In this document: positions 44,926-54,146 of the stretch, piece by piece
Layout of the letters: every line of letters starts with the position of its first letter
How positions within the stretch are numbered: the first letter of the stretch is position 1
Assembly: GCF_001436115.1 (NCBI RefSeq)
Contig: NZ_AYZQ01000005.1
Span: forward strand, 87,248-151,247
Direction: 5' to 3'
Origin: Lacticaseibacillus brantae DSM 23927
Lineage (GTDB): Bacteria > Bacillota > Bacilli > Lactobacillales > Lactobacillaceae
Length of the DNA: 64,000 nucleotides
The notes under the pieces: generated by a model
What the model saw: only the letters and a program-made list of their open reading frames with translations
What the model was told of the DNA's origin: nothing
Database searches by the model: none
Translations under genes and position numbers: made by a program

Positions 44926-45596
44926 AAACCAAGCTCACCCTCGATTTAGAAAAAACATTGTATCAATACTGGCAGGAACAAGGAGGCTATGTTGTTGAAG
45001 AGGTCACCATGCCTGATGACCAAGGCATCGTTGACACCCTCGTGCTCCAAACTGAAGCCAACCAACCAGTCTGGCGCTGCTTTGAGCTCAAAGTCACCAA
45101 AGCCGATTTTCATAGTCATGCCAAGCTCAGTTTTATTGGTAACTACAATTATTTCGTCCTACCCGCCAAACTTTATCAAGAAGTGAAGGCTGAGATTCCG
45201 GCAGGCATCGGGGTCTTCACCTATCAAGCCTTTAACAAGAAGGCCCTGGCTGCAAGCACCGTACCCATCACCGCCCCCGGGATGCTGACGATTGCCAAAA
45301 CCGCTAAACGCCAAGACCTACAAGTCGATGAGGCTGCACTCACCTTGCGTTTTATTGCCAGTCTCAATCGCGAAGTCGTCAAAGCCAAACGCGTCGAAAA
45401 AGGCCTTGATCAGTTTAGTACTGATCAGTTGTATCAAGCCCTGAAGCAACGCACCAGTGACTACGATATTTACACCCCGGAAGCTAATTTACTCGACCGC
45501 TTTAGTGAGGAGCTACAGACCGACACCATTGCGGCGTTGCAAACGGAAATTGATGCGCTCACTGAAGAGAACCTGAGACTGAGGTTGAGCCAATGA
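44922..45596 (+). CDS. PD-(D/E)XK nuclease-like protein, MmcB-like
   Basis: A 224-residue protein whose N-terminal half has a nuclease-like core: D38 (GIVDTLVLQ) and E55-L-K57 (RCFELKVTKADF), followed by LSFIGNYNYFVLP. This pattern is that of MmcB-like DNA-repair-associated PD-(D/E)XK proteins. The C-terminal half is helical, with a short coiled coil (about 195-224). Its start overlaps the helicase stop by four bases (ATGA) and its stop overlaps the next gene the same way. It probably works on the same DNA substrate as the helicase; this is inferred from coupling. Confidence 0.8.
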   Translation: MKTKLTLDLEKTLYQYWQEQGGYVVEEVTMPDDQGIVDTLVLQTEANQPVWRCFELKVTKADFHSHAKLSFIGNYNYFVLPAKLYQEVKAEIPAGIGVFTYQAFNKKALAASTVPITAPGMLTIAKTAKRQDLQVDEAALTLRFIASLNREVVKAKRVEKGLDQFSTDQLYQALKQRTSDYDIYTPEANLLDRFSEELQTDTIAALQTEIDALTEENLRLRLSQ

Positions 45597-46432
45597 AATA
45601 TTTCCCATTTATCCGGGGGAAACAATTCGACCTCGCGGCACTGACGGAATTGGCCCAACGGCAGCTGATTTCGCCGCAAGTCATTCCCATTGTCGAACCT
45701 GTCAAAGACAGCCCCGGTTTAACTAAGCTAGGCGATGCCTTTGTCAAAAGCCACTTACCGCTGGCGGTCGTCACCAATCCCCAAGTAGGGAATTACGGTT
45801 TATTAGAACAGCCGATCCATGCGATTAAGCTACAACCACCACTCCTTTCAGCTCGCTATTTTGAACCCGATAACCATGCCCAAGTGATCATCGCCCAGAC
45901 CGTCGCCCAAGCCCAACTATTACGGCGACAGTCAGGCATCAAAATCGTGCCCAATACGGCCGTCACCCGGCAATTGGCCTTATCAAAGGCCGTCTTTCTG
46001 ACTGACCGCTTCACCATCTGGGGCCACACAGAAGATTATCGCTTAGTTCAAGACGAATTCTATCAATTTGGTCCTGACCAATTACCTGGGCTGGGGTTCA
46101 GTGACTATCCCTTAACGAGCGGCCATTACAGTGAACAAGGCTATCCCCAACGTGCCCTGGCATTGCACTTGGTCTATCCAGAACATGGTCACTTACGCCT
46201 ACATCATTTTGTTTCGGTGAACAATGATGACTACGCCAATCCCCAAGCCAAGTTTCTTGAAGCTGCCAGTCAGTTGACGCCATGGCTGACCAGCAAACCG
46301 CAAGCGGACAGTTTTGGCCTGCGGACGTTAATTGATCTGGCTGACGATCAACATTTCCCTGGGATGGGCGTTCTGCGCAAGTTGCAGCTGATGCACCATC
46401 TAGAAATTATTAATCGCTTTTTGAGCGTTTAG
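45593..46432 (+). CDS. sce7725 family protein
   Basis: A 279-residue soluble protein matching proteins annotated as sce7725 family: start YFPFIRGKQFDLAALTELA, VIPIVEPVK, and the C-terminal HHFVSVNNDDY...FPGMGVLRKL and LMHHLEIINRFL. The family has no known activity and is usually next to sce7726, a different PD-(D/E)XK-like protein; here an MmcB-like protein holds that place. It is the last gene of the operon, joined by an ATGA overlap. It ends 68 bp before menA, with no terminator seen between. Confidence 0.85.
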   Translation: MKYFPFIRGKQFDLAALTELAQRQLISPQVIPIVEPVKDSPGLTKLGDAFVKSHLPLAVVTNPQVGNYGLLEQPIHAIKLQPPLLSARYFEPDNHAQVIIAQTVAQAQLLRRQSGIKIVPNTAVTRQLALSKAVFLTDRFTIWGHTEDYRLVQDEFYQFGPDQLPGLGFSDYPLTSGHYSEQGYPQRALALHLVYPEHGHLRLHHFVSVNNDDYANPQAKFLEAASQLTPWLTSKPQADSFGLRTLIDLADDQHFPGMGVLRKLQLMHHLEIINRFLSV

Positions 46433-46499
46433 CGTTGCGCCCAATGCCGTTTGCCGGTATTGTGAAGAACAGATTTAGGTTTACAACGGAGGAGAGAAA

Positions 46500-47426
46500 A
46501 TGACCCAATCAAAATGGCTCACTTGGCCAGTTTTTGTGGAACTGACTGAAATTTATACCGCCCCTTTGAATGTCATCTGGTTCATTCTAGGGAGTGCAAT
46601 TGCACAACTTGTGTACGGGACTTTCAATATCGAAAACGTGCTGTTGTGTCTGCTTGATGTCTTTATTTTTGATTTAGCGGTGAACGTGTCGGACAACTAT
46701 TTCGACTACGTCCACGCCCATGATCGTGAGCATTACGCCAAAGAAGTGAATCCGATTGGCCGCTTGTCACTACCGCTCAAACGCGTCGGTTGGCTGGCCA
46801 CAAGCCTTTACATACTCTCAGCCATCCCTGGCATCTTCTTATGGCTGAACACCGGTTGGCCAGTGCTGATTTTTGGCGCAATTGGCTATATCATCGGCAT
46901 CTTCTACACCGCAGGCAAGTTCCCGATTAATGCCACACCAGTCGGCGAGACCGTGGTGGCCTTATCCATTGCTTATTTGATTCAACTGACCTGTGTCTAC
47001 GTCAGTATCGCTGGGCGGGCGCCATTCACTCTGGCCACCATGGGGATTACCTTTCTATTGTGCTTACCCCTGACCTTGAATTTCTTCTGTGTCCAATTGG
47101 CCAATAATATTGCCGATTTAGACGAGGACATTGCCAACCATCGCCACACTTTGGTGTACTTCACTGGCAAGGCCAATGCCCTTAACATTATGAAGGCGGG
47201 CGTGATTATCGGTACCCTGTGGCCAATCGTCAATGTTTTACTGGGCAAGGCCCCGTGGCTGACAGCTTTGAGTAGTCTCATTCTGATCGCGATGTGGCCG
47301 GGCATGCAGCCATTCTTTAAGAACCCCGACAAGCAAAAAACTTACATGGGCGTCATCAAAAGTGGCTCCCTCTTCTTCGTCGGTTACACCCTGCTGTTCG
47401 CATTAGGTGTGTGGCTCCAAGGCTGA
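46500..47426 (+). CDS. menA: UbiA-family prenyltransferase, MenA-like
   Basis: A 308-residue membrane prenyltransferase with about eight to nine segments. Both Asp-rich motifs are present: NVSDNYFDYVHAHDRE (first) and NNIADLDEDIANHRHTL (second), which bind Mg-prenyl diphosphate. MenA joins a prenyl chain to dihydroxynaphthoate to give demethylmenaquinone. GGAGGAG precedes the ATG. No other menaquinone gene lies here; many lactobacilli keep only the late steps and use imported precursor for respiration or extracellular electron transfer. That such a role applies here is inference. Confidence 0.9.
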   Translation: MTQSKWLTWPVFVELTEIYTAPLNVIWFILGSAIAQLVYGTFNIENVLLCLLDVFIFDLAVNVSDNYFDYVHAHDREHYAKEVNPIGRLSLPLKRVGWLATSLYILSAIPGIFLWLNTGWPVLIFGAIGYIIGIFYTAGKFPINATPVGETVVALSIAYLIQLTCVYVSIAGRAPFTLATMGITFLLCLPLTLNFFCVQLANNIADLDEDIANHRHTLVYFTGKANALNIMKAGVIIGTLWPIVNVLLGKAPWLTALSSLILIAMWPGMQPFFKNPDKQKTYMGVIKSGSLFFVGYTLLFALGVWLQG

Positions 47427-47430
47427 TACA

Positions 47431-47482
47431 AAAAGAAGTTGTGCCATGATCCCCATGGGGGTCATGGCACAACTTCTTTTTT
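47431..47482. terminator. Bidirectional terminator
   Basis: Long stem AAAAGAAGTTGTGCCATGA...TCATGGCACAACTTCTTTT around CCCCATGGGG, shared by menA and the convergent GH13 gene. Confidence 0.9.
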
Positions 47483-47490
47483 ATTGGGGA

Positions 47491-49188
47491 TTAATACTGA
47501 AGCTTATACACTACCGCCCCATAAGGTGGTAGCGTGAGCGTTTGGCCTAAGGCTGAATCAATAGTCGTGTTAGCCAGTAAAACTGTGGCTGCCTGATTCC
47601 GCAAGGCCTCAGGTACTGTCCAAGTCTTTGGTGTTGCAGTGAAATTCCCTGCCACAAACAGCGTTTCGCCTTCACCCTTCCGTAGATAAATAAATAAATC
47701 AGGGTCATCTGGCGCCAACAATTCAAAGACCCCGCTGGTCACCAGTGGTTCCTCATGGCGAAGCTTGATTAGCTGTTGATAATAGTGATAAACGCCATTC
47801 TCATTCGCTAAATCTTGTGCGGCATTGATTTGGTCGTGGTCAGGATTCAACTTCAGCCATGGTTGCCCCGAGGTGAAGCCGCCTTGCAGCGAGCCATCCC
47901 AAGGCATGGGTGTCCGCGCGTTATCACGAGAGTGTAAGTAAATCGCGGCCATTGCCGCTTCCGGCGTTTCATGATGATCCTCGGTCAGTTCGCGGTAGAT
48001 ATTGTGGGTTTCCAGGTCATTGTAGTCGCTCAAAGTCTCAAAATGCACATTTTTTAAGCCCAGTTCTTCACCTTCGAAAATGTATGGTGTGCCTTGCAGC
48101 ATGTGTAAAACGGTCCCTAACATTTTGGCTGAGCGAACGCGATACTGCCCTTCATCCCCAAAGCGTGTGACTGCCCGAGGCTGGTCATGGTTACTCCAGT
48201 AGAGACTGTTCCAGCCATCCACTTGTGCTAAGGTCGTCTCCCACCGGGCCAACACTGCCTTGAGGTCAACTAACTTAAACCGATTAGTTGAGAACTTGCC
48301 ATACGTGCCGTAATCCAGGTGCATGTGATCAAAATGGAACACCATATCCAATTCGTTCCGGCCAGCGCCCGTGTACAACTGGGCTTGTTTTGCGGTTGTG
48401 TGTGGGGTTTCGCCGACAGTCATAATGTCATAATCGGCCAGGACCTGCTGATGCATTTCTTGGAGATAATCGTGCACCTTAGGCCCATTGGCTGCCCCAG
48501 CATAATAGCTCCCGAAGGCTTTACCTTGGATGACTGGGCCATCAGGGTAAGTGGGATCTTTTGAAATCAGTGAGATGACATCCATCCGGAAGCCGTCTAC
48601 GCCTTTATCCAACCAGAAGCGCATCAAGTCGTAAACCTCTTGCCGAACCTGCGGATTCTCCCAGTTCAAATCGGGTTGTTGTTTAGCAAATAAGTGCAGA
48701 TAGTACTCGCTTAAATCGGCTTGATATTCCCACGTCGACCCACCAAAACTTGACCCCCAATTATTGGGAACATGGCCATCAACTGGTTGTTTCCAGATGT
48801 AGTAATCATGGTGAGGATCGCTCACAGATGACTGTGCAGCTTTGAACCAAGGATGTTGATCTGACGTATGATTGACGACCAAATCCAAAATAATTCTCAA
48901 ATGACGGTCGTGTGCAGCTGCTAGCAACTGTTCAAAGTCAGCCATGGTCCCCAGTTGGGGCTCAATAGCACGGTAATTGGAAATGTCATAGCCGTTATCA
49001 ACTTGTGGAGACTGATAGATGGGATTAAGCCACAAGACATCAACCCCCAAATTAGCCAGGTAGTCCAATTTCTCGGTAATCCCATTTAAATCCCCAATAC
49101 CATCTCCATTGGAGTCGTTGAAACTCTTGGGATAAATCTGATACACGACGCTCTTCTTCCACCAAGGTAACTCATTCATCATCGTCAT
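47491..49188 (-). CDS. malL: GH13 alpha-glucosidase (oligo-1,6-glucosidase type)
   Basis: A 565-residue cytosolic GH13 enzyme without signal peptide. Region I is DLVVNHTS, the nucleophile D203 is in GFRMDVISL, the acid/base E260 in TVGETPH and the third Asp D335 in SNHDQPR. The DVISLISK and PDLNWENPQVR stretches resemble oligo-1,6-glucosidase/dextran glucosidase more than trehalose-6-phosphate hydrolase, so the bond is probably alpha-1,6 (isomaltose-like). The start is uncertain (ATG at 49188, 49182 or 49179); it overlaps the EIIA gene end. It is the last gene of the LacI-controlled operon. Confidence 0.9.
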   Translation of the reverse strand: MTMMNELPWWKKSVVYQIYPKSFNDSNGDGIGDLNGITEKLDYLANLGVDVLWLNPIYQSPQVDNGYDISNYRAIEPQLGTMADFEQLLAAAHDRHLRIILDLVVNHTSDQHPWFKAAQSSVSDPHHDYYIWKQPVDGHVPNNWGSSFGGSTWEYQADLSEYYLHLFAKQQPDLNWENPQVRQEVYDLMRFWLDKGVDGFRMDVISLISKDPTYPDGPVIQGKAFGSYYAGAANGPKVHDYLQEMHQQVLADYDIMTVGETPHTTAKQAQLYTGAGRNELDMVFHFDHMHLDYGTYGKFSTNRFKLVDLKAVLARWETTLAQVDGWNSLYWSNHDQPRAVTRFGDEGQYRVRSAKMLGTVLHMLQGTPYIFEGEELGLKNVHFETLSDYNDLETHNIYRELTEDHHETPEAAMAAIYLHSRDNARTPMPWDGSLQGGFTSGQPWLKLNPDHDQINAAQDLANENGVYHYYQQLIKLRHEEPLVTSGVFELLAPDDPDLFIYLRKGEGETLFVAGNFTATPKTWTVPEALRNQAATVLLANTTIDSALGQTLTLPPYGAVVYKLQY

Positions 49189-49588
49189 CTGCTTCAACCT
49201 GAATGGCGTTAACATTAACAATCGCTTCTTTAGCCTGCTGAATCAAGGCGTCAATGCGGCTATCGGTTATATATTGGTCCGTTGGTTCCATGGCAATGCC
49301 AAGCGCTAGAGGTAAATTCATCCCACTGATGATATGGGTGTGCGCGCGGGTGCGATAGTTAAAGAATTTCTGATTCACACTGCCAGCGGTCATGTCTGTC
49401 AGAACCACCACATCGCGATCATCTGGGAAAGCGGTCATCACGGCATCCACTTGATCTCCAACAGGCTGGTTGTCTAAGTACGCTGCCACGGTCACGATGT
49501 CTTGGCCGCCACCACTAATAAAATCTAGCGTGTCTTTCAGCCCTTCAGCCAAGCGATGATGAGATGCTAATACAATTGTCCGTTCCAT
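49172..49588 (-). CDS. PTS mannose-family EIIA
   Basis: A 138-residue EIIA of the mannose family. The phospho-acceptor His H10 is in VLASHHRLAEG; VVVLTDMTAGSVNQKF is the conserved second part. It passes phosphate from HPr to EIIB of the same transporter. It lies apart from EIIB-EIIC-EIID, between the GH31 and GH13 genes, with a terminator-like hairpin in front of it and GGAGGA ahead of the ATG. An acidic tail (EADDDDE) ends the protein. Confidence 0.9.
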   Translation of the reverse strand: MERTIVLASHHRLAEGLKDTLDFISGGGQDIVTVAAYLDNQPVGDQVDAVMTAFPDDRDVVVLTDMTAGSVNQKFFNYRTRAHTHIISGMNLPLALGIAMEPTDQYITDSRIDALIQQAKEAIVNVNAIQVEADDDDE

Positions 49589-49623
49589 GAATTTTCCTCC
49601 TTATTTGTGGATCATTCTGCCAC

Positions 49624-49668
49624 ACAAAAACCGATCAGGAACCGTTGTTCGCGCGTTCCGATCGGTTC
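49624..49668 (-). terminator. Intra-operon terminator or processing hairpin
   Basis: On the minus strand ACCGATCGGAAC/GTTCCTGATCGGT folds and is followed by TTTTTGTG. It lies between the GH31 stop and the EIIA start and may lower or set the dosage of the distal genes. Confidence 0.7.
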
Positions 49669-49672
49669 CGAC

Positions 49673-51916
49673 TTAATCATTTAAAAGTAATTCTAGTAAG
49701 GCATCACTTAATGCGGCCGGCGCTAGGCTGGCCACGGTCATCGCTGCCCGGTTAGCAGGCATGCTTGTGATACTTTGCCATAACTGTTTCTTCAAATCAA
49801 AATCCACCTTGGCGTGTTGCAAGCGGGCAAAAAGGCGATCACGCAGGATTGCTGATTGATTCTCAGCTTGTATGTCGAGCGTCATTTGCAAATTTGCATG
49901 CCCCTCAAGCGGCTGACCACTATTTTTTGCACCAATCACGTCAAGCTCATAGGCGCGTTGAGCGGGAATAATGTGATTAGGATCTTCCACCGACATCGCA
50001 AAATGACGGCTGTCTGGCTCCCAAGTAAAACGTGTTTGGGCTTGGCCTTTTGCGGTCTGCTCATGCAAGACGTATTCATGTTTTTCACCTGGGAAAAGAC
50101 GAATGCGCATCGCTTCAGGTAATTGGTCAATCGCTGCCATGGCGTCGGCGGCCAATGGGACGATTCCACCTGACCGCACGAGTACTGGGTACTGAGCTTT
50201 GTTGCGATAGAACTTCACAACTGCGGGGCCCGTGTATTGTTGATGCGTAAACAAATCTGTCCAAGTCCCCTCAGGCACATAGCCCTCAGCACTCGCCAGC
50301 CCGGTGGTTTCATCGCTTGGCGAGGTAATTGGCACAACCAACATCTCTGATCCAAAGAAGTACTCATTCTTAAATTGATAAACTTCCTTAGCTTCCGGGT
50401 ACCGATAATACATGGGTTCAATCAACGCTTGGCCCTGCTCATGGGTGAGTACGTCCGCATTCGCCAAATAAGGAACCAGTTGGGCGCGCAGCCGCATGAA
50501 ACTCGTCATGCTCTGTTCAGTCTCAACATCATACATCCATGGTTCTTTGCCCATAAACGGATTGTCTGAGCTGTGTAATCGCATAATCGGACTGAACACC
50601 CCAAATTGCAACCATCGCAATGAGAGTTCTGGATCATAGGTGCCTTGCATGTGGCCGCCAATATCATGACTCCACCAAGTGTAGCCAATGTTAGTCGCAT
50701 TTGCGGTGAAATATGGCTGAAATGCTAATGACTTCCAGCTGGCAATTGAATCACCCGAGAAACCGATTGGATAGCGATGGCTGCCTGGGCCAGCGTAACG
50801 TGAAAGAATCAGCGCTTGGTCTGGCTTTGTCTTAACCTGATCTAGGTAATGCAAGACATTTAACGACCACAATGGATCAATCTGGGCCCGAGAACGGGCC
50901 GCGCCTTGTTGCCAATCGAGCCACCAGAAATCAACGCCTTGCTTCTCCAGGGGATGGTGCACAAGCTTGAAATAAGCTTGCATGAATTTGCGATTATTCA
51001 AATCAAACAGGACCGGCTGCTTGGTTGCTGGATCAATACCAACTGCCTTTGCAACTTCAGGATACTGTTCTTCCGACGGCCGAATCCCAGCGGCCGGATG
51101 CACGTTCAGGGTGACATGTTTGCCTTGCTCATGGAGTGTTGTCATCAATTCTTCTGGCTTTGGGAAAAGTTTACGATTCCAAGTATAGCCAGTCCAACCA
51201 CTGCCATACTCGGCTGGAATATCTGTGACATGCCAGTTCATATCTAACACAGCCACGGAGATTGGAATCCCTGCCTGTTCAAACCGATTCATCAGTTCGA
51301 GGTAGGACTTTTGTGTGTACGGATAGAAACGGCTCCACCAGTTACCTAAAGCAAACCGAGGAACGAGTGGTGGGAATCCAGTCAATTGATAATAATCATG
51401 TAAGGCAGCTTGATAGTCGTGCCCATAGGCGAAGCCGTAAATGTCAATCTCGTCAACGGGCCGATTTTCAATCTGGTCACCGACCTGGCGCATGCTCTTT
51501 GAATCATTCAGAATAGCAAAGCCGTTTTTGGACATGATTCCTTGTTCTAGCGATACCGCACCATCAGCACCGTCGAGCGTCCGGGCTGTCCCTAAGAGAT
51601 TCTTCTCATCGCGGTCGCCATAATGCCAGCGTGGGTAGTGGGTCTGATAGTTGTATTTCGTATCGATGAACAAGTTAGCACCATTGAATTCGCCACCGCG
51701 ATAGTAGAGATGAAACGAATCAGTTTCAATTTGGACTGCAAAGCCATCTTGATCACGGGTTAATTGAAAGGTTGGGTTCCCAAAATCACGATCGACGACG
51801 GTTTGCGTCGTGGTGTCTTCAAACTGACCAGCAGCTTGATATTCCATACGGATCATTTTATTGGTAATAACGGTGAAACGATAATTCTCACCGCTAATCT
51901 GATTATCTTGACTCAA
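49673..51916 (-). CDS. GH31 alpha-glucosidase
   Basis: A 747-residue GH31 glycosidase, cytosolic (no signal peptide). The nucleophile D334 is in WWLDWQQG and the acid/base D389 in GFSGDSIASW, with LSRYAGPGSHRYPIGF between. N-terminal beta-sandwich (about 1-185), barrel (about 190-520) and C-terminal beta domains have the usual order. GH31 enzymes release glucose from alpha-linked oligosaccharides; the bond type is not fixed by sequence. It follows the EIID gene by 29 bp and is part of the alpha-glucoside operon. Confidence 0.93.
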   Translation of the reverse strand: MSQDNQISGENYRFTVITNKMIRMEYQAAGQFEDTTTQTVVDRDFGNPTFQLTRDQDGFAVQIETDSFHLYYRGGEFNGANLFIDTKYNYQTHYPRWHYGDRDEKNLLGTARTLDGADGAVSLEQGIMSKNGFAILNDSKSMRQVGDQIENRPVDEIDIYGFAYGHDYQAALHDYYQLTGFPPLVPRFALGNWWSRFYPYTQKSYLELMNRFEQAGIPISVAVLDMNWHVTDIPAEYGSGWTGYTWNRKLFPKPEELMTTLHEQGKHVTLNVHPAAGIRPSEEQYPEVAKAVGIDPATKQPVLFDLNNRKFMQAYFKLVHHPLEKQGVDFWWLDWQQGAARSRAQIDPLWSLNVLHYLDQVKTKPDQALILSRYAGPGSHRYPIGFSGDSIASWKSLAFQPYFTANATNIGYTWWSHDIGGHMQGTYDPELSLRWLQFGVFSPIMRLHSSDNPFMGKEPWMYDVETEQSMTSFMRLRAQLVPYLANADVLTHEQGQALIEPMYYRYPEAKEVYQFKNEYFFGSEMLVVPITSPSDETTGLASAEGYVPEGTWTDLFTHQQYTGPAVVKFYRNKAQYPVLVRSGGIVPLAADAMAAIDQLPEAMRIRLFPGEKHEYVLHEQTAKGQAQTRFTWEPDSRHFAMSVEDPNHIIPAQRAYELDVIGAKNSGQPLEGHANLQMTLDIQAENQSAILRDRLFARLQHAKVDFDLKKQLWQSITSMPANRAAMTVASLAPAALSDALLELLLND

Positions 51917-51945
51917 AATAGCTCCCTCTCAATCTTTCGCAACGA

Positions 51946-52797
51946 TTACTTAGCTGGCTGTACCCCGAGGATTCCGAAGAATGACCCAACAAGCGCAATG
52001 ACAAGAATCAGCACAATCACGCGATTTGGCGTCCATTTCTTTGAACCTAAAAGCTTGTAAACCATCCAAGCGACTAATGCAGGTAACAGCGCTGGCATAA
52101 TTTTGTCTAAGACGCCAGTCTGCATGGCTAGTTTAACTTTCCCGAATTGGAATTGGAGTGGTGTATAGACTTTAACCACCGTCGCAATCAAAGTCCCAAC
52201 CACGGTAATCCCCATGACAGAAGCAGCTTCAGTGAAGGCACTCAACTGGTTAGCCATCGTTGTGACCAGCTTAACCCCGGAATCGTAACCGATATCAAAT
52301 AACTTAATCCGGGCCCAGAATAATAGCATATCGACGAACAGCCAGATAATGGCACCGAGTGGGTTCCCTTGTAGGGCCATGTAACCGGCAATTGAACCCA
52401 TAATTGTTGGTAACAGAATCCAGATAATGGTATCCCCAACGCCGGCAAAAGGTCCCATTAAGGAAGTCTTTAGCGCTTGCACAGCGTCTTTTGACTTAAT
52501 CCCGTCATGTTCTTCCATCGCCAAAGTCGCACCTAAGATCATGCCAGCCATGGCCGTAGTGGTATTGAAATACTTAAAGTGATTGTCTAGAGATGCGACA
52601 TAATCATCGTCGTTTGGATAGATCTTCCGGAGGACTTTCGAGAATGACCAGACCACCGAAGGGCCTTGTTGCGTTTCATAATTGAAGTTGTTCACGCCCA
52701 TGAACATATAACGAAGAATAGCGCTGTGTCTTTCTTTCTTAGTTAACTTATGTTGTGGTTCAGTTGGTTGAGGTGTCTGTGCTTGTACATCACTCAT
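51946..52797 (-). CDS. PTS mannose-family EIID
   Basis: A 283-residue EIID subunit. After a short Gln/Pro-rich N-terminus, KLTKKERHSAILRYMFMG and FNYETQQGPSVVWSF are typical of EIID, followed by GDTIIWILLPTIMGS and several C-terminal membrane segments (GLLQNR-type end). With EIIC it forms the sugar channel. I chose ATG 52797 (AAGGAG 9 bp upstream), overlapping the EIIC stop by 8 bases; the frame is open to 52842. Confidence 0.93.
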   Translation of the reverse strand: MSDVQAQTPQPTEPQHKLTKKERHSAILRYMFMGVNNFNYETQQGPSVVWSFSKVLRKIYPNDDDYVASLDNHFKYFNTTTAMAGMILGATLAMEEHDGIKSKDAVQALKTSLMGPFAGVGDTIIWILLPTIMGSIAGYMALQGNPLGAIIWLFVDMLLFWARIKLFDIGYDSGVKLVTTMANQLSAFTEAASVMGITVVGTLIATVVKVYTPLQFQFGKVKLAMQTGVLDKIMPALLPALVAWMVYKLLGSKKWTPNRVIVLILVIALVGSFFGILGVQPAK

Positions 52798-53599
52798 CGT
52801 AGTCGTCTCCTTCTTCATCAGTGTCTGTTGCGTCTGCGCCATTAGCTGTTGCTACGGCATTCTTCTTAGATGCATTAATCAGGTTCTGGTAAGTATAAAT
52901 CGCCAAGGCTAACCCAATAATCGCAACCCCAAGGATTGGTACATTTAAGTAAGCTGACATCACAAAGCCGATCATGAGGACCCAGATATACTTCTTCAAA
53001 GGCATGTAGTGCATCAACATCCCAATACCAACGACTGGCAACATACTACCAGCAATCGTGAGCCCATTAGTGAGCCATGCAGGAATAACTTTGAGTAAAG
53101 CACTGATAGCAGAAGGTCCGACTGTGACAATTAAGATCATTGGAATGAAGTTCTTTAAGGCAAAGAACAAAGGTCCAATCCAGTTCACAAGACGCATCTT
53201 GTTAAATTCTTTTGCATGGGCATAAGCTTGAGCGCGGTGTGCGATGAAGTTGTTGGCGATCTTAATCAACACATCCAGTTGGATGGTCAATAACCCAACT
53301 GGCAAGCCGACAGCAACCGCGGTCCCAAGGCCAGCACCGGTCCGAGCTGATAGGTATACCCCAACAATTGTGGCTAGCCCGTAGTCAGGCACAGAAGCGC
53401 CACCCAAACCAGCGACCCCTAAACTCATTAATTGGAACGTCCCAGCAATCGTCATGGCAGTTGGTAAGTCGCCCATGATGAGCCCTGCGAAAAGCCCGAC
53501 AGTGACAGGCCAGTAATTCATAATCGTAATCCCTTGATTATCAATCGTGGCATACGAGGCCAGAATGATGATCAAGATATCTTGCAAAATATATGGCAT
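52790..53599 (-). CDS. PTS mannose-family EIIC
   Basis: A 269-residue EIIC subunit with about seven to eight membrane segments. The typical stretch GLIMGDLPTAMTIAGTFQLMSLG and GGASVPDYGLATIVG are both present. It makes up the membrane channel with EIID. The C-terminus is acidic (DATDTDEEGDDYDE). GGAGGAG precedes the ATG, and the gene overlaps EIID by 8 bases. The sugar is inferred from the operon to be an alpha-glucoside. Confidence 0.94.
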   Translation of the reverse strand: MPYILQDILIIILASYATIDNQGITIMNYWPVTVGLFAGLIMGDLPTAMTIAGTFQLMSLGVAGLGGASVPDYGLATIVGVYLSARTGAGLGTAVAVGLPVGLLTIQLDVLIKIANNFIAHRAQAYAHAKEFNKMRLVNWIGPLFFALKNFIPMILIVTVGPSAISALLKVIPAWLTNGLTIAGSMLPVVGIGMLMHYMPLKKYIWVLMIGFVMSAYLNVPILGVAIIGLALAIYTYQNLINASKKNAVATANGADATDTDEEGDDYDE

Positions 53600-53635
53600 G
53601 ATTTCTCCTCCTAAAGGTTTTTACAATGGCATTAA

Positions 53636-54127
53636 CTATTTGATGTCCTTGCCGTCAATTGCCTTATCAAATGGTAACGGGGCATCGGCTGGCACGTATC
53701 GGATGTTAACTGGAACACCACGCTGCTCTAAGGCTTTGAAATCAGCAACCTCTTGTTGATTAACCGAAACAAACTTACTAATCTGGGTACGCCCGTCTTC
53801 AGCAAAAATAATCCCGATATCCACGCGAGGAATCTCAATTCCTGCATCCAACAACTTCAACATCGTGCTCGGTTCTTTGGCAATCACGAACACTCGCTGA
53901 TCATCATACTTACCAGCTGTAAAATTCGTTAAAGCCTTGTCCGTATCGATAATAGACATCCCAGTCCCAGCAGGTTTACTTAAGCGCATGCTGGCTTTCA
54001 CATTCTCATCTTGGCTAACGACATCATCAATCACCATGTACCGCTTTGGTTGCACCTCGGCTGCCCATTGATTGACAACGATGCCATGGACTAAACGTTG
54101 GTCTACTCGTGCTAATACGACTGTCAT
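53636..54127 (-). CDS. PTS mannose-family EIIB
   Basis: A 163-residue cytosolic EIIB subunit. The phospho-acceptor His H14 lies in RVDQRLVHGIVVNQW; VIDDVVSQDENVK and NIRYVPADAP follow the family pattern. It receives phosphate from EIIA and gives it to the incoming sugar. I chose ATG 54127, with GGAGGA upstream. A perfect operator-like palindrome at 54147-54162 lies just ahead, so the PTS genes probably have their own LacI-controlled promoter. Confidence 0.93.
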   Translation of the reverse strand: MTVVLARVDQRLVHGIVVNQWAAEVQPKRYMVIDDVVSQDENVKASMRLSKPAGTGMSIIDTDKALTNFTAGKYDDQRVFVIAKEPSTMLKLLDAGIEIPRVDIGIIFAEDGRTQISKFVSVNQQEVADFKALEQRGVPVNIRYVPADAPLPFDKAIDGKDIK

Positions 54128-54146
54128 GTTAAATTCCTCCAAATTT

